A stretch of 64,000 nt of DNA from Cytospora piceicola (lineage: Eukaryota; Ascomycota; Sordariomycetes; Diaporthales; Cytosporaceae), in the NCBI GenBank assembly GCA_023375675.1, contig JALQBC010000013.1, forward strand, positions 806,001 to 870,000. The letters run 5' to 3'. The notes below the pieces were generated by a model. That model did not search any database. It was not told the origin of the DNA and saw nothing but the letters and a program-made list of their open reading frames with translations. Position numbers and translations under genes: made by a program. Numbering within the stretch: the stretch's first letter is position 1; each line of letters begins with the position of its first letter. This document shows, in pieces, positions 46,926 through 58,740 of the stretch.

Positions 46926-48585
46926 TCATGCTGTGCGGTTCGTCACAATCATCGACAGAGAACCACTCAGGAAGGGATTCCCCTTTATGTTTGATGCCTG
47001 CTTCTGGATGAGGTGGAAGTTGAAATTCCTAAACAGCTGTAGAAATGGTCAGCAAATTTCGCTCTTGCACTCTGATACTTGGGTGGAGCCGTAGTGACTT
47101 ACCTCGACCATGACCTTGTTGAGCTCGATGAGAGCAACCGTTTTTCCAGGGCAGCCCCAACGACCAGAACCAAAGACCAGCTCCGTCTGCTTGCGCATCA
47201 TCGCCCTTGACTTTTGATCTGCCTCCAGCCACCGCTCAGGTCGGAACACATCAGCATCCGCACCAAATACGGATGTCTCATGCGTCACTGCCCAGGTGCT
47301 GTGCCCAATTCTTGTGCCGGCAGGGAGGAATTTTCCGTCATACATGTCGCCCTCCGCACCGACCTCCTTCATTATGAGACCACCGAAAGGCGGGTGGACC
47401 CTCAGTCCTTCCCAGATGACGGCCTGGAGATAGGGGAGCTTAAGAGCTTCTTCGTTAGTGACCGGTGATGAGATTTTGTCATCCATAATGGCTGATTCGA
47501 TTTCGTTCCTAATCTTGGTAGAAATCTCTGGGTTCGCTGCAGCATACGACACGGTCATGTTGATAGCGTTGGCTGTGGTATCTGAACCTGCGATGATCGG
47601 GAACATAACTTCTGACTCTGCAGAGCGTCTATCCAGGCCATGACGAAGGAACGAGCCCTTTGGGAAGGTTAGTATCAGTTGACTGTATGGAAGTGAGACG
47701 GGAACTTACGAGTAAATCTTGGTGATCTTTGGCATCTGGTTGGAACCGGGATGCCACAAGCTCTCGAGCCATTCCCATGAGATAGCCAACTCCCCAGCTA
47801 TCAGTAGGCTTGGGACCGAATAGTTTCAGGATCGTATCGGATAGGAAGATCTTATGGAGCGGCGGAATATCCGTGAAGACCTGGATCCACTCCAACGCCA
47901 CCTTCACAATGGCAATGATCCCACGCACGTCGTCATTCTTCTTCAGCAGACCCAGAGGTTTTCCGAATGCAAGCACGGATTTGGAATCGTGGGCGTAGAA
48001 GTCCGCCAGTCTTCCAAAGTCGACCGGCTTGACATCTTCACCAGACAGGTATTCACGCCTGATCAATTCGACCAATGATTCGACTTGGGACTCGATGTTG
48101 GCCTCGAGGCCGGGGTTGTCCTTGCCGGTATATCCTGCGGCGAGCTTAGAGCGGATGGACATGTGGGCAGACTTTTCCATAACACTGCCCATCATGTCGT
48201 GATAGGGGTCAAGTCTCGTAGCTTTGTACCAACTACTACGCTCGTAAGTGGATCGTGCTGCTGACATCCGGCGGAGGTGGTCTGGGTTGGAGGCGAGTAG
48301 GTCATTAGGACCAATCCTCACGAGAGGACCGTACTTCTTAGAGATGTTGAAGTATTCGAGGTGAGCCCGTCCCGAACGACGAAACCGGAACATGGGGAGG
48401 TAGGAAATGGAGGCGAACAGTGGACCGGGAAATGCCGAGAGACGACGCCATGTCCTGAATCTGGTGACGGCCAGATATAGGAGTACAATGAGCAGTGAAG
48501 AGACAAACAAAGTAGCATGCTTCGGATCCCATTCCATCTGCCGGGCTTTCGCCACGATGGTTGAGACGAAGAGGTCCAGAGTCAT
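46926..48585 (-). CDS. cytochrome P450 monooxygenase (pisatin-demethylase-like, E-class)
   Basis: Three exons: 47710-48585, 47103-47657 and 46926-47036, with introns of 52 and 66 nt, both phase 0; 513 residues. The first in-frame ATG is 48585. An N-terminal membrane anchor (about 23-43) is followed by the FPGP hinge. The I-helix AGSDTT is at 315-320, the K-helix ExxR at E375-R378, FRPERW at about 430-435, and the heme loop FGSGRWGCPG at 454-463 with Cys461 as iron ligand. The FGSGRW form of the loop is usual in the fungal pisatin-demethylase/benzoate-hydroxylase-like group. Known: an ER-anchored monooxygenase needing a P450 reductase. Substrate unknown; no polyketide, NRPS or terpene gene is next to it, so a pathway cannot be inferred. 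Confidence 0.93.
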
Positions 48586-50256
48586 TATGGCCACAGACAC
48601 TTGTTATAGGGTAGGGTAGGTAGTAGAGAAATAGAGTACTGGTTACTCAGTAGTGACTGTCTTCCCGAGTAAACGACAAGTAATACTGATAAAACTGATG
48701 ACAACAAGAAATGATATAGGGTAACGTCTTCACTTGAAGCATTTCCAAAACACCAACGATTCCTCCCGTATTTATGGAATGACCTCGGAAGGTCCACACC
48801 CACCGAACTTGGAGGCGCCCATCCTAGCGAGATCACGAGGCTCACCTCAGGAGTCACCTCGGAGGAGCCTTCCTTGCATCGCCTCATTCCTGACTGTGTA
48901 CCTGCTCAGGGTACGGCAGGGCACCGGGAAAATGGTGTGCCTGAGCAGTGCCACCGGTACCAGTCATCGCCTTGGAAGGACGCATCCCTCCTCGGTTAGG
49001 TCGGCCGCTCCCATCTGGTGCACCATCCGAGAGTGATATTGATATGCAGCGGCGTCAATGAGGTTGAATGGTCGATGGCGAAGTCTCCATATCCGGAACC
49101 ATCACGAAGGCCGAACTTGCAGCCAACATATCGAGTTCTTGGTGTTGAGTGGCGTGTATATAAGCATGGGTCCTCATCCTCCCTAGTACCTATTCGTTTC
49201 AGCCGCCCCCAAACAGCCACCATAGGGCTCCTTTCTGGCACATGGCAGGGTTACATCGGCAAGATTTGTCAATGAAGCGGCCCAGATGGTTGGTACGGAT
49301 TGCTCTCGCGCGAAAGGAGACGGCCTCGGCTGGTCTCTGGTGTGGCACCAGGGTCGATTATAGATCATGCAAGGTGACAGTGACGTCCCGGTTAACCCAA
49401 AGCGTAAACATCAACGATCCGATGGCTTGGTGGAGTAAGAAAATCCCAGGCATAAGGGACCAAAGTAGCTCATGAAGAACCGGAAAGTTGGGAAAAGAGG
49501 GTCCCAATATGGATATTCCCGTTCCGGCTCAGCTCTCCAGGCGGTCCCTGCTTACAGGGCGGGCGCGTGTCTTCGGTCGTAACCGACGCAATATCTAGTC
49601 TTGGATTATCGGTTCTCCTTTTCCTCGGATGTAGGACGGGCGGCTCACAAGCTGGAGGAGGGTGGGCTTCAGCTGCGATTCGATGCAGCAAAGATAATCG
49701 AGAGCTGTGCATGTGTAGTTTGTACGTATGTTGCTATGTACCTAAGTACCGTCTCACGGCCCGAATATTGACTCAGGCGGAGGATGGAAAAGAAGGGTAT
49801 CTGACTTGGCGGCTTAGGGCTGAATCCTGAGTCCACCGAGCTGACATCAGAGGAACGATGGCGAAGCAAGTGGTCTAGTGACCATAATGATTCTATTTTG
49901 GCTGAGTGTGCGTACATGGATGCCTGCAATTACCGAAGCAACTATCAGGCAACAGTATATTTTATCGCTATGATTGTTAGTAGGCGCGTAATATTCTTGT
50001 GACGGAATCGGGACATATATTACGAAGAACATGAAATCATATTGCACACGAGTACGATCGATTGCCCCAGCGGATTCATTCAAGTACCCACAGTAGGTAA
50101 AAACAATTTTGAATTGTGTGAACTTTATCGCCGTCTCGATTTTTGTTTTTCAATTATTTTTTTTTTTTTCAATCCAAGGCAAACAAGAATGATTAAATCA
50201 AATATGCGCCCTACCCGAACTCAATCGGGTTCTCGAACGCAAAAATAATGCCTCAA
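48586..50256. other. intergenic region
   Basis: Promoter side of the P450 gene and 3' side of the next minus-strand gene. Small frames on both strands lack protein-like composition. A T12 run lies near 50158-50169. Nothing else is supported. Confidence 0.55.
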
Positions 50257-50573
50257 TCACTTGCTCAGATGCAATGCCTCCTTGACTTTTCCCAACTTGG
50301 ACGCGTTCTGGTCATGGGCATGTTGGTCGCTAGTGCTGCCACTTGTGTTGTTAGCCTCGAGAGCGGCGGTTTGCACCCGCTCGCCGGTATTGGCGCCATT
50401 CCCTCGGATCTGGAAATGGCACATCAGTGGCTGAACATCCTGGATGTGAAGAAAGACGTGCGCCAATCAGTCAACATTGAGCAACACGGGCAGCTTACCC
50501 TCTGCTCCTCGGTCTCGGCCTGCTCCACAATGTCATGGGCCTGAGCGGCCGCGTTATCTGTGATGCCGCTCAT
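50257..50573 (-). CDS. small hydrophilic two-exon protein
   Basis: Exons 50499-50573 and 50257-50409 join in phase 0 across an 89-nt GTAAGC...CAG intron, giving 75 residues. The product starts MSGITDNAAAQAHDIVEQ and ends KVKEALHLSK, is highly charged, Ala/Asn/His-rich, and lacks a signal peptide or membrane segment. This composition is like small fungal stress- or conidiation-associated proteins that are intrinsically disordered, but I cannot name the family. The splice structure and a frame that opens and closes cleanly make it more than a chance frame. Confidence 0.62.
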
Positions 50574-52132
50574 GGTGAGATATGACTGTGATATGATAGA
50601 TTCCTTCTGGGGCTGCAGAGATGTGGAATGTGTCTTTGACTTGTTGCATTGCTTGCGAGCTGGAGGAAGAATACCTAGTGTCCTAAATCTGGACCTGGGG
50701 TCGTCTTTGCTAGGTTTATATAGACAAGCTCTGAACACCATCTAGGGCACCACGATCACTTCCAATCGTCATTCTGCAGCTACTTCTGGGCATGATGTTC
50801 GCCTGGACGTCATATGGTGCACAGCGGAGGGGTTACGGCCATACAGTTTCATCAGTTAGCACAACAACCACCTGACAACTCCGCAATGATCATCGTCAGC
50901 GCAGTTGAAGATCCAATGATCGGTAGTGCTTCCTTGAAACGTCACACGTGATGTTGTACTACACACCTTCCGCAGATACGTCTGGCTGGGGACGACACTT
51001 CCATCGTCTAGGTACCCTAGGGTAACCAGTTGACTGGTCGGCAATGTGAAATAAATAAGGGGTCGTTGTGACAGTAAATTTGAAAGTAGAAAATATTTTT
51101 CTTAGACCGGGAAATGTTTCTTGTCCAAATAATGGCCAGTGGCGCTTATTGTTGGAAGACTAATGACCACTAGAACTAGCCAACTAGAAGGGTGACCGTC
51201 CGTATTTGATCTAGCAATAATCTGGTCCTATACATAGTGGCTGTGTCACACCTGCTCTTGGTCGTTCGTCCAATGGAGTGGATATTTGCATGTTGTTGGG
51301 GCATTGCACTTCTGGTTTAGATCTTGGTGGCTTTATAGACGCCAAATCAAATTTGACGATGCATCAGATCATGCCGACTTCTGGTTGAATGTAGGCTTAG
51401 CTGTTTTTTCTTGTCGAGCTGAGGTTGCCCTGGTGTTCGGGAGCATAAAGACTTCAGCTGTGATCAGTATTGGCGTTGCACCACAAAGTTGAAGTGTAAA
51501 TCGAGGGATCTTGATTGATACATACATGTATATTATGGAATCCAGGAAGTCCTCCCAAGAGGGATGATCGATATGTAATGTTACCAGTATCTCTAGGCCT
51601 GCCAGTATAGTTTAACACATGTCACATATACAACCGCGAATTACAGTTTTATAAAGTCTCTGTTTCATCATTGAACCCCGGATGAACACGTATATCTTAA
51701 TTTCTGTCAGAATAGTTGGCATATACGGCGTAGCCCTTCATTTCAAGGTACGGAGAAGAGGGACTTTAATGACGAGGTTAGGCGGCCGTCCAACTAATGT
51801 TGTGACAATAAAATTAAGCCCTCAATCGGTAATTTGACGCCATAGGTCACGAGAGGGCAAGATTCGCGCTGTTGGGAAGCAGCATGTGATGTTACCACTC
51901 AATGACATTGTGCAGACATTCATCTTATCTATAAGAAAACTCCGTGACTGTTTTCCCAACTGCAAGTGGCCTCAGGTGCCCTATCCCTGTGTATGAATTC
52001 AGATTTCGTACAAACACTTCACGAATCTTGAATTCAGGATAAGTCTTAGATTGTGTGTTCGCATAGCAGTAGAAAGAACATTGACGAATACTGAGTGCAT
52101 CTTCAAGCCTCGAGTTATTCCTTGCTACGATC
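50574..52132. other. intergenic region
   Basis: No supported gene. AT-leaning, unremarkable sequence with a CCTAGG-type motif near 51010-51022. Confidence 0.55.
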
Positions 52133-52360
52133 ATGGCCGGCCTCACCGATGACCCGAAGGCAGGTCTTAACCACGTCCTCCTGAGGCTCAAAAAGAAGCA
52201 GGAGGCGCTTGGCGACAATTGCGTTGCTACTACCACTGAAGACATCACGTCTTTTTCTCTTGCGTCTTCAAAGTTCAACATGTGGGTAAGCGGCAGTCAA
52301 CACAGCCTGCCTGAAAAGACCATGCTAAAGACAACCGTTCCTCAAAGACAGTCTGAGTAA
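52133..52360 (+). CDS. possible small protein or first exon (weak)
   Basis: An ATG frame of 75 residues beginning MAGLTDDPKAGLNHVLL with a Lys/Gln-rich segment. After codon 50 the sequence has a GTAAGC donor-like site (...AACATGTGG|GTAAGC, near 52285), so the first 50 or so residues might be the first exon of a gene whose second exon I cannot place. No domain is recognised. Confidence 0.28.
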   Translation: MAGLTDDPKAGLNHVLLRLKKKQEALGDNCVATTTEDITSFSLASSKFNMWVSGSQHSLPEKTMLKTTVPQRQSE

Positions 52361-52635
52361 CAGACCAAGTACACAGAGAGGTGAAATGGCCAAATACTTG
52401 TGAGTAAGTATGAGAACAAACTAAAAGCAAGAAAGACAGAAAGACCCAGCAAACTCAGAACTGCCTGATTTGTATACATACCAACACCTCCACCATATGC
52501 CAGCTTATACACATGTGTATATATAATTAGCAAACCAAAAGAAGACAGGTTCATCATGCTGGAATCCAGCGCTGCCTTCGTGACCAGGCACACTGAATAC
52601 ATGTAGGTTAAAAGTGAACCAAAATGCAAAAAGAC

Positions 52636-52642
52636 AAAAAAA
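52636..52642 (-). terminator. RNA polymerase III terminator of tRNA-Pro
   Basis: Seven consecutive T on the minus strand, 11 nt downstream of the tRNA discriminator base. This is the standard Pol III stop signal and supports the tRNA locus being an active Pol III gene. Confidence 0.8.
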
Positions 52643-52665
52643 GAAGTTGTTGTGGGTCTGGCCGG

Positions 52666-52675
52666 GGATTGAACC
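52666..52675 (-). promoter_or_regulatory. internal B box of tRNA-Pro
   Basis: GGTTCAATCC matches the Pol III B-box consensus GGTTCGANTCC with one change. It begins two bases after the 59-nt insert, so the insert leaves the B box intact but lengthens the A-box to B-box distance by 75 nt in total. Confidence 0.8.
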
Positions 52676-52782
52676 CGCTGTTATATTGTTAGATATTGTT
52701 GCTCGGAATTGTATTTGAACATAGGATGCTACTCACGGACCTCGCGCAATGAACTCAGAGTACACCCTAAGCGCGAATCATA

Positions 52783-52793
52783 CCACTAGACCA
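52783..52793 (-). promoter_or_regulatory. internal A box of tRNA-Pro
   Basis: TGGTCTAGTGG matches the A-box consensus TRGCNNAGTNGG closely and is positioned normally at tRNA nucleotides 8-18. Confidence 0.8.
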
Positions 52794-52800
52794 CCAGACC

Positions 52801-55800
52801 TAGGATTGTTGAAAAGCGATCCCGGGTGGAGTTTATATTGCAAGTCTCACATGACTCAGTCTGCGATACCACCTTAGGGTAGTCTCCTCGTTGGCAGTCC
52901 GTATGATTTAATCACCGTAATAGTCGGTTTCTTGTAGCTTACAGAATGTTTTCCAGAAGCAGAATCGTCTTGTTTGCGGGCCCGGACCACATTGTGCGTC
53001 GATGCAGGTTGGGTCAACGGAAAAGTTGAAACATAGTTCCGGGTAATGTCATAACGCTGGTAAGGGAGACGTTCTGATCAAAATGCTAGGACAATAGGTG
53101 GACCTCGTGGATGAACTACCATCTACTAGTTCATCCACACTTGTACATCCATAATAAACTATCTAGCACGCTGTGTAAGCTAAAGTTGATATGGATACCG
53201 CCTGGGAGTCTAGCGGATATATCGACCACCCCTTGCGTAGAAGACGGTTTGAACCTGTCCTTCTTGAATGGTGCAGACGAAGATGTGCAAACGAAATTCA
53301 TCAATATTTTGTTCAAAATCAATGCTTACCATGAGCTATTGTAGTTTACGTATTAATCCTGTTCAGAGTGTACGTCAGTCAACTGCTATCTTTAACGCGG
53401 TTACAGCTCACAACAGTTATTCGGGCAGTTTACTCACCATTCAGTGGCAATGACAGGAACGAGCTCTTCTTGTCGCCGACTATGTCGAACACTCGGCATA
53501 AACGATACGGCCGCAGCTCTCAGAATCCAAGTCATTGCTGCTGGTCTTCAAATTTCTGGCCGCGGTATTCGCAATGGGTCCAGTGTGACGAGTATTAGGT
53601 AGCGTAACGTGTCGTCACTGTTCGGACATATCGTGTACGAGAATACCATGACAACCTTATCTATTTGGGGTACGTTAAAGACAGCCATGTTGAGCAGGTT
53701 AGATACGAATCTCATGGCCTGGAATCTTGAGGTAGATTGACAGTAGTCTTTCGTGGATGATCATATATCAATAAGTAACGGATTCTTTCCCGTGCTAGCA
53801 GTCAGGAGTAGGATCATGCATGAAGTCGGATCTAATTCGTCTGAGGAAGATCTTGAAATCACACGTATGCGTCATATGGCATGTAACCAGTTGACCCAGG
53901 CCAGGAGTTTTCAACTGCCTTTCGGGGTCAGATATGCCGACAGGGAGGGCCAACCCCAACCTGCTCACCGAGAAAAGCTACATATTCACGTGCCCTAGCA
54001 TTTGTGTGACCGAGAGGTCGTGCTGAACCTATTGGCTCCCGTCCAACGTCGGTGGCTGGATTTCTGCACTAGTACAAGTACAAGAAGGAATCGCTTTGTA
54101 TGTGTTACACCACCAAAAGCAGTGACGGTCCATGCCAGGACTTCAAATATCCAACAATTCCCACGTCGACGGGTCTGAAAACCCAGACAGTCCGTCGTAT
54201 CACCGCAAAACCTTGACTTTCCACTCTATATTTGGGCAGTTGACCGGTTCGTATCGTGCCGCGCTCACGGAAGCTGCTGCATCACTGGCTTCAGGTGAGA
54301 GTAACAATGCTACGGGTGAACGACGGGCAGCTGTCTCAGACCGAAGTATGAATGTCGCCGTCTTCCACCCAGGGTGACTATTACATACCGCCAAGCACTG
54401 CTGTAAATGCTTATTATTCGCAGATAGTTGCAGGCCAGCACGAAGCTTTCGACGCATCTGCCCCTCCCAGTTCGTGGCCGAAGATCGCAATACATGAGAC
54501 CACGACCAGTGATTTAGAGCAGTCGTATCAGCTTATGTTTCTGGCAGCGTGCTAGAACTGCAAGTTATCGACTTGGCTCCTCTCTATCGACCGGTTCTAG
54601 GAAGCTCATCAAATCTTGGTATCCTCGTGAGTGCAGTCACATGAAATCACCTATTTTATGGTGGAACTTTCCATCCTGGCTGGGATTCAGCATTGCTAAT
54701 TGCGCAAGTTACCAGGGACTTTGTGGAAAAATCGTGGGCAGCGCCTATCCCCAGGAAGAGAAATCCCAGCAAGGCTTTTTTTATGGTAACATTTCTCCCC
54801 ATTGGAAGATTGCTCGCTCGAGGAGGAAAACTCAGCACCGCATTCGCGTTCATTCCGCAGCTGTCTCTTACCCAAAGCGCCTAAACCTTTGCACCCAATG
54901 GCCATAAGGATTGGTGCAGAGGAAGCAATAGACAGTGAACGGCCTCCACAAAGCCTTTGGTGCAGGGAACTCACCTTCCTCGATCGTCAAACTTGACGTG
55001 TTGCGGAACTTCAAGCCTGGAATAGTGGTGGCATCTTCTGTTTGGGTGAGTACCGTAACAGACAGATGGAACGACATCTACCATTACGGCTCACTTGGAG
55101 CAAACCATACCATAACTCTCTATCGCCCACAGCGACGCTGGGAAGAACTACGCATATTCACCATCACTCACTCGAAGCACCATCAGATCCAAGACCGACA
55201 CGAGCAGAGATTTTGTTGGGGAACGAACTATTATTACCCTGTCATCCACGGCAGCCGCTGCCTAAGGCGAGATCATGCCGATCAAGGCGCGCTACGACTT
55301 TTCAACTGCTGACACTTCTTTTGCGAACCGGTGGTAACCTAATCGGATTTTAAAATCTTCCACCGTTCCAATGATTGAAATAGTTCCACAGAAGTCAGCT
55401 TCTGAGCCGGTTGGAAATGCGTCTCTAGATGAGAGTGCCTACCATGCTCTTGTGCCAGCCTGGAACAACGATAGCGCATATTGCCATAAATAGAGCTCGG
55501 TATCAACAGCCTACTACCGCGACCGATGAGCTTTGCATGACCTTTCAGCGGTGCGTTGTGCTTCCCTGTGCTAATCGCAAAAGGGAGTGTTTATTGAATG
55601 ACTTCCAGTAAACGACTGGCTGAAAATCCGTTCTTCCGACTACTAAACATTTGGCCAGTCAGTTTAGTAGGGTACCGGTATTCACACAAGTTTCTGCCTA
55701 TCGATTTGGCATTACTTACGGTATCTCTTGCTGCAACGTGAAAGCGTCTGATTTCAGATGTTTGCTACTCGAAGGAAAGCCTTACTGTGACTATTTACGG

Positions 55801-56321
55801 GCAACCTAGTAGAAAAACATCGGTGGTCAGAAGCCCCTGTTCATTTCATATCCTGAACGAGTATTCATTCTACTTCGAAGCAGTTGCCTGCTGTATTGTG
55901 GTATGTATATAAAAGCAATTCATTCGGAACTGTCATACAAAGGTGGGATTCTGGAAAGCCTTATGAGCAACCTTGGAGCAAGTATGAGCACTATCTTTGT
56001 CTCACTGCAGCTGCAACCACCTGTAGTATTTATACATATGTACACTTTGCTGTCACACGTTACCCGATTGGGTTTAGTCCCATTTCAAGAAACGTGATAT
56101 GGGGGCTGAGCTACTGCGGGGCATTCTCAACCAGGCTTCCCTCTGTCATCTCACTTCATCCTCCCAACTCCCTCTTTAAGTCTCATTCCTCAAGTGACTC
56201 ACTCTCCTTTGCGACCAACCAATGAATAGGGCAGTCCTACGCAAGGAGGCCGCCTGGTAATAAACAGAGGCCCGAAATTAGAATCGCCGCTAATCAAAGA
56301 CCGAGTACTTGATCTTCAGTG
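52801..56321. other. gene-poor intergenic region
   Basis: 3.5 kb with many short overlapping frames on both strands, none with a domain, signal peptide or believable splice structure. The sequence may include old decayed genes or transposon relics, but none could be identified. Confidence 0.5.
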
Positions 56322-57970
56322 ATGCCGATGAGGAAGCTTCGAAATTGGCGCGCGACGCGACAAACGAGATCTAGGGCTAGGAAGCCGAAGGAGGCAAAAA
56401 TTGCAAGCGCTATGGTCGCAAAACCAACCGACGGACAGTCTGGACCGTCTACACTGTCCATATTCATCAACGACTTCACAGATTCTGACAATGAGGCCTC
56501 GGCTGAGGTCTGGGCAATGGGACTAGAGCGGAATCCGAGTATCAAGGGCATCTACGTTGCAGAGCCTCGTTGGGTCAATCTGGGCTATTATATGACAAGC
56601 GAAGAGTTTGGAGAATGCATTGGTCTTGTCGGAAGACTCCAGCCGCCTCTTGAGCACGGCGATCCTCCCTTAACTACGGTGCTCGCCGGGCGTATGACAA
56701 TGGAGATCATCGACAGCAGCCAAGTTGATGGCAGACCGCTGAGCAACGTTGAAAAGGGCCTGGTAAGCAGATAACACCCGAAAGGCTGCAGGAGACCCTT
56801 ATTTAAGTTGGGCACTAACTATTTGGATAGCTTAAGCGTTGTATCAAGCCCGACAATGCAGGCGAGCAGGACTCAATCAAGCACGCAAAACTCGTTGCGA
56901 TGGACTACTTGACTACCATGAGAGCTCGCTGTAAACGTTTCGATGCTTACGTTGATGTTCATTGTTTGGATCGACTGGAGATTCCTATCAATCTCAAGAC
57001 TCATTACCATGAGGAGCTTGTAGCCCGTACCGCTGATGAGCTGCAAGCATTCCGCAACATTACGAAAATTCGAACCGACGATGACGATGACGAAGGAATG
57101 AAGCAAAGAAGGACTGATCTGCAAAAGTGGTATAGCGAAGCACTCGACAGGAAGAAGGCTGAATTCGGTGGCGAGTATCCAATGGAGGATCTGGACAGCT
57201 ACGATCATCTCAGGGACGAGATTCGAAAACACGACACAACGATTGCTTTTGGGGGTGCTTCCTTAACAGTACTTCAAGAAATACTTGAAAAGGAACCTCT
57301 GCTGGGAAAGAAAATCCACTACTATCAACAGGGTGGAACATTCAACTCTAAGCTTAACATCCTGGGAAACCCATACAACTTTGCCCTGAACACTAAAGCG
57401 GCCGAGTACGTATTTGTACACTACGACAAACTAGCCAGCTTCAGATTGATACCCACGGATACTACGAAGAAGCTCGAGTGGACCGTTAACGGACTGGCGA
57501 AACTCTCGCCTGCTGTGGGAGTTCGTTCTCTCGCATTCCATGGGAGATACGATCCTTGGCAAATGATCTCGCCAAAAGAGTTAGCCTCCGGGTCAACCAA
57601 GACGGATGAGTACATGGCCTGGCGTTCTGAGTGGATTAACGACCCTAAGTACTCTTCACCAGATAGCAAAGGGTATAAGGCTGTGATGGCCGACCTAACG
57701 GCTTTTCTGGCCGCTTTCACAGATGCTTTCAAAGTATTCAAAACGAACGAAGGCGTCATCAAGCAGTTCACCACCAGAGTTGCTATGGAGCAGTCGATAC
57801 CCGACAGTAAGCAGATGGTCTTACGGAGAGCTAGGGATGAAGAGCCCTCAACCATAGAATGTTTGATGCTGGAGATGCCGAATCTTCCTCAGGGACAGGA
57901 CGCAGTGTTAGTGGAGGACGCGTTGGGTCTCGTAGAGTCGGCCTTGGAGACGATCTCTACGGGAGTTTGA
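56322..57970 (+). CDS. divergent nucleoside-hydrolase-like protein
   Basis: Two exons, 56322-56762 and 56831-57970, joined in phase 0 over a 68-nt GTAAGC...TAG intron with a CTAAC branch; 526 residues. The start is the first ATG (56322); a later Met at residue 31 is an alternative. An N-terminal strand followed by D51-x2-D54-x-D56 resembles the Asp-rich metal site of inosine-uridine nucleoside hydrolases, although the exact DxDxxxDD spacing is not kept. Further on, GGTFNSKLNILGNPYNFALN (from residue 315) then KAAEYVF matches the conserved GG...N...D.AA.. segment of that fold. A charged insert lies around 225-240. It is longer than the usual 310-350 residues. Inference: nucleoside-hydrolase fold, activity uncertain because metal ligands look altered. 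Confidence 0.6.
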
Positions 57971-58740
57971 CTCTTTTAGCGACGAGGGAAAGTAAAGAAA
58001 GAAGAAAACACATTGGCTCTCACAGCTACTGTTTATTTCCGAACGACTACTAGCCAACGACATTGGGCTGTTGGACAGATCCATGACACGAGGTCCGATG
58101 TCAAATAGCAAGTTGTTCTCACAGTTGTTGTGAAGCTAGCATCCTTTGGCCTCGACAAAGCAGGTCTAAAGCAAACCAACCGTGGAATATAAGCTCGGAT
58201 TTCTTTTGTTAAGCTCGTTGATGATTACTTGGCTCGTACTTGCAACCTGGGAATACGTATGACTGGAGTTAGGAGCTATGACGATGACTCGGTTAAGACA
58301 CGCTGTTGTGGTTACGATTGGCAGACGGGCTCAACTCGATGGATTGGATCGTTTCATAGACAAATTGCGAGGATCGATACGTATGCTCAATGTACTATAG
58401 ACTTGGAGTGAAGGGCTAGCCGGGAACGAGTCACAGGTCCATGGTACCACACGTAACGCTATAATGTTTGAAGCAAGCTTTTTCCGCATCATTGGGGAAG
58501 CCCTGGAGGTTCCAGTACAGTACTGTTTGCTTCATCTTAAGTTTTGAGCCCTATTCAAGCTTCCTTCGTACATAGCATCTTCAACGAACGAGTTACCCCG
58601 GACCGCAATAGTGAGCCATCCATTGGCTTTGTTGAGAAACAGGGCATGCCAGAACTTGAGGCCGCCCAACGACGCAGTGTGTTGTCGCACTCTCAAGTTC
58701 TAGACAAGTGTGCACGTGTTCAACCTCCAGTTTCCGCAGA
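57971..58740. other. intergenic region between convergent genes
   Basis: 3' flanks of the nucleoside-hydrolase-like gene (+) and the exchanger gene (-). No further gene or RNA is supported. Confidence 0.55.

Larger units (their letters stand above)
52654..52800 (-). tRNA. tRNA-Pro (anticodon AGG) with two introns, one mRNA-like
   Basis: Read on the minus strand from 52800. The acceptor stem GGTCTGG (52794-52800) pairs perfectly with CCAGACC (52655-52661), and the discriminator is C, as in eukaryotic tRNA-Pro. The D-arm and A box are normal. The anticodon stem CGCGC/GCGCG flanks loop TTAGGGT, giving anticodon AGG. A 16-nt intron (52749-52764) sits at the canonical 37/38 site. A second insert of 59 nt (52678-52736) lies after the first base of the T stem: it starts GTGAGT, has TCTAACAAT near its end and finishes AACAG. 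Deleting both leaves a 72-nt tRNA with CCGGG/CCCGG T stem, all pairs Watson-Crick. Shifting the cut by one base breaks the T stem. Without removal of the second insert the T-arm cannot form. Confidence 0.85.

Noticed and set aside
46926..50573. A secondary-metabolite cluster around the P450
   Set aside because: No core synthase, transporter or transcription factor gene was found next to it in this window.
52678..52736. Explaining the tRNA insert as a second tRNA-endonuclease intron
   Set aside because: Eukaryotic tRNA endonuclease cuts at the anticodon loop using mature-domain measurement; a T-arm position does not fit, whereas GTGAGT...CTAAC...CAG does fit the spliceosome.
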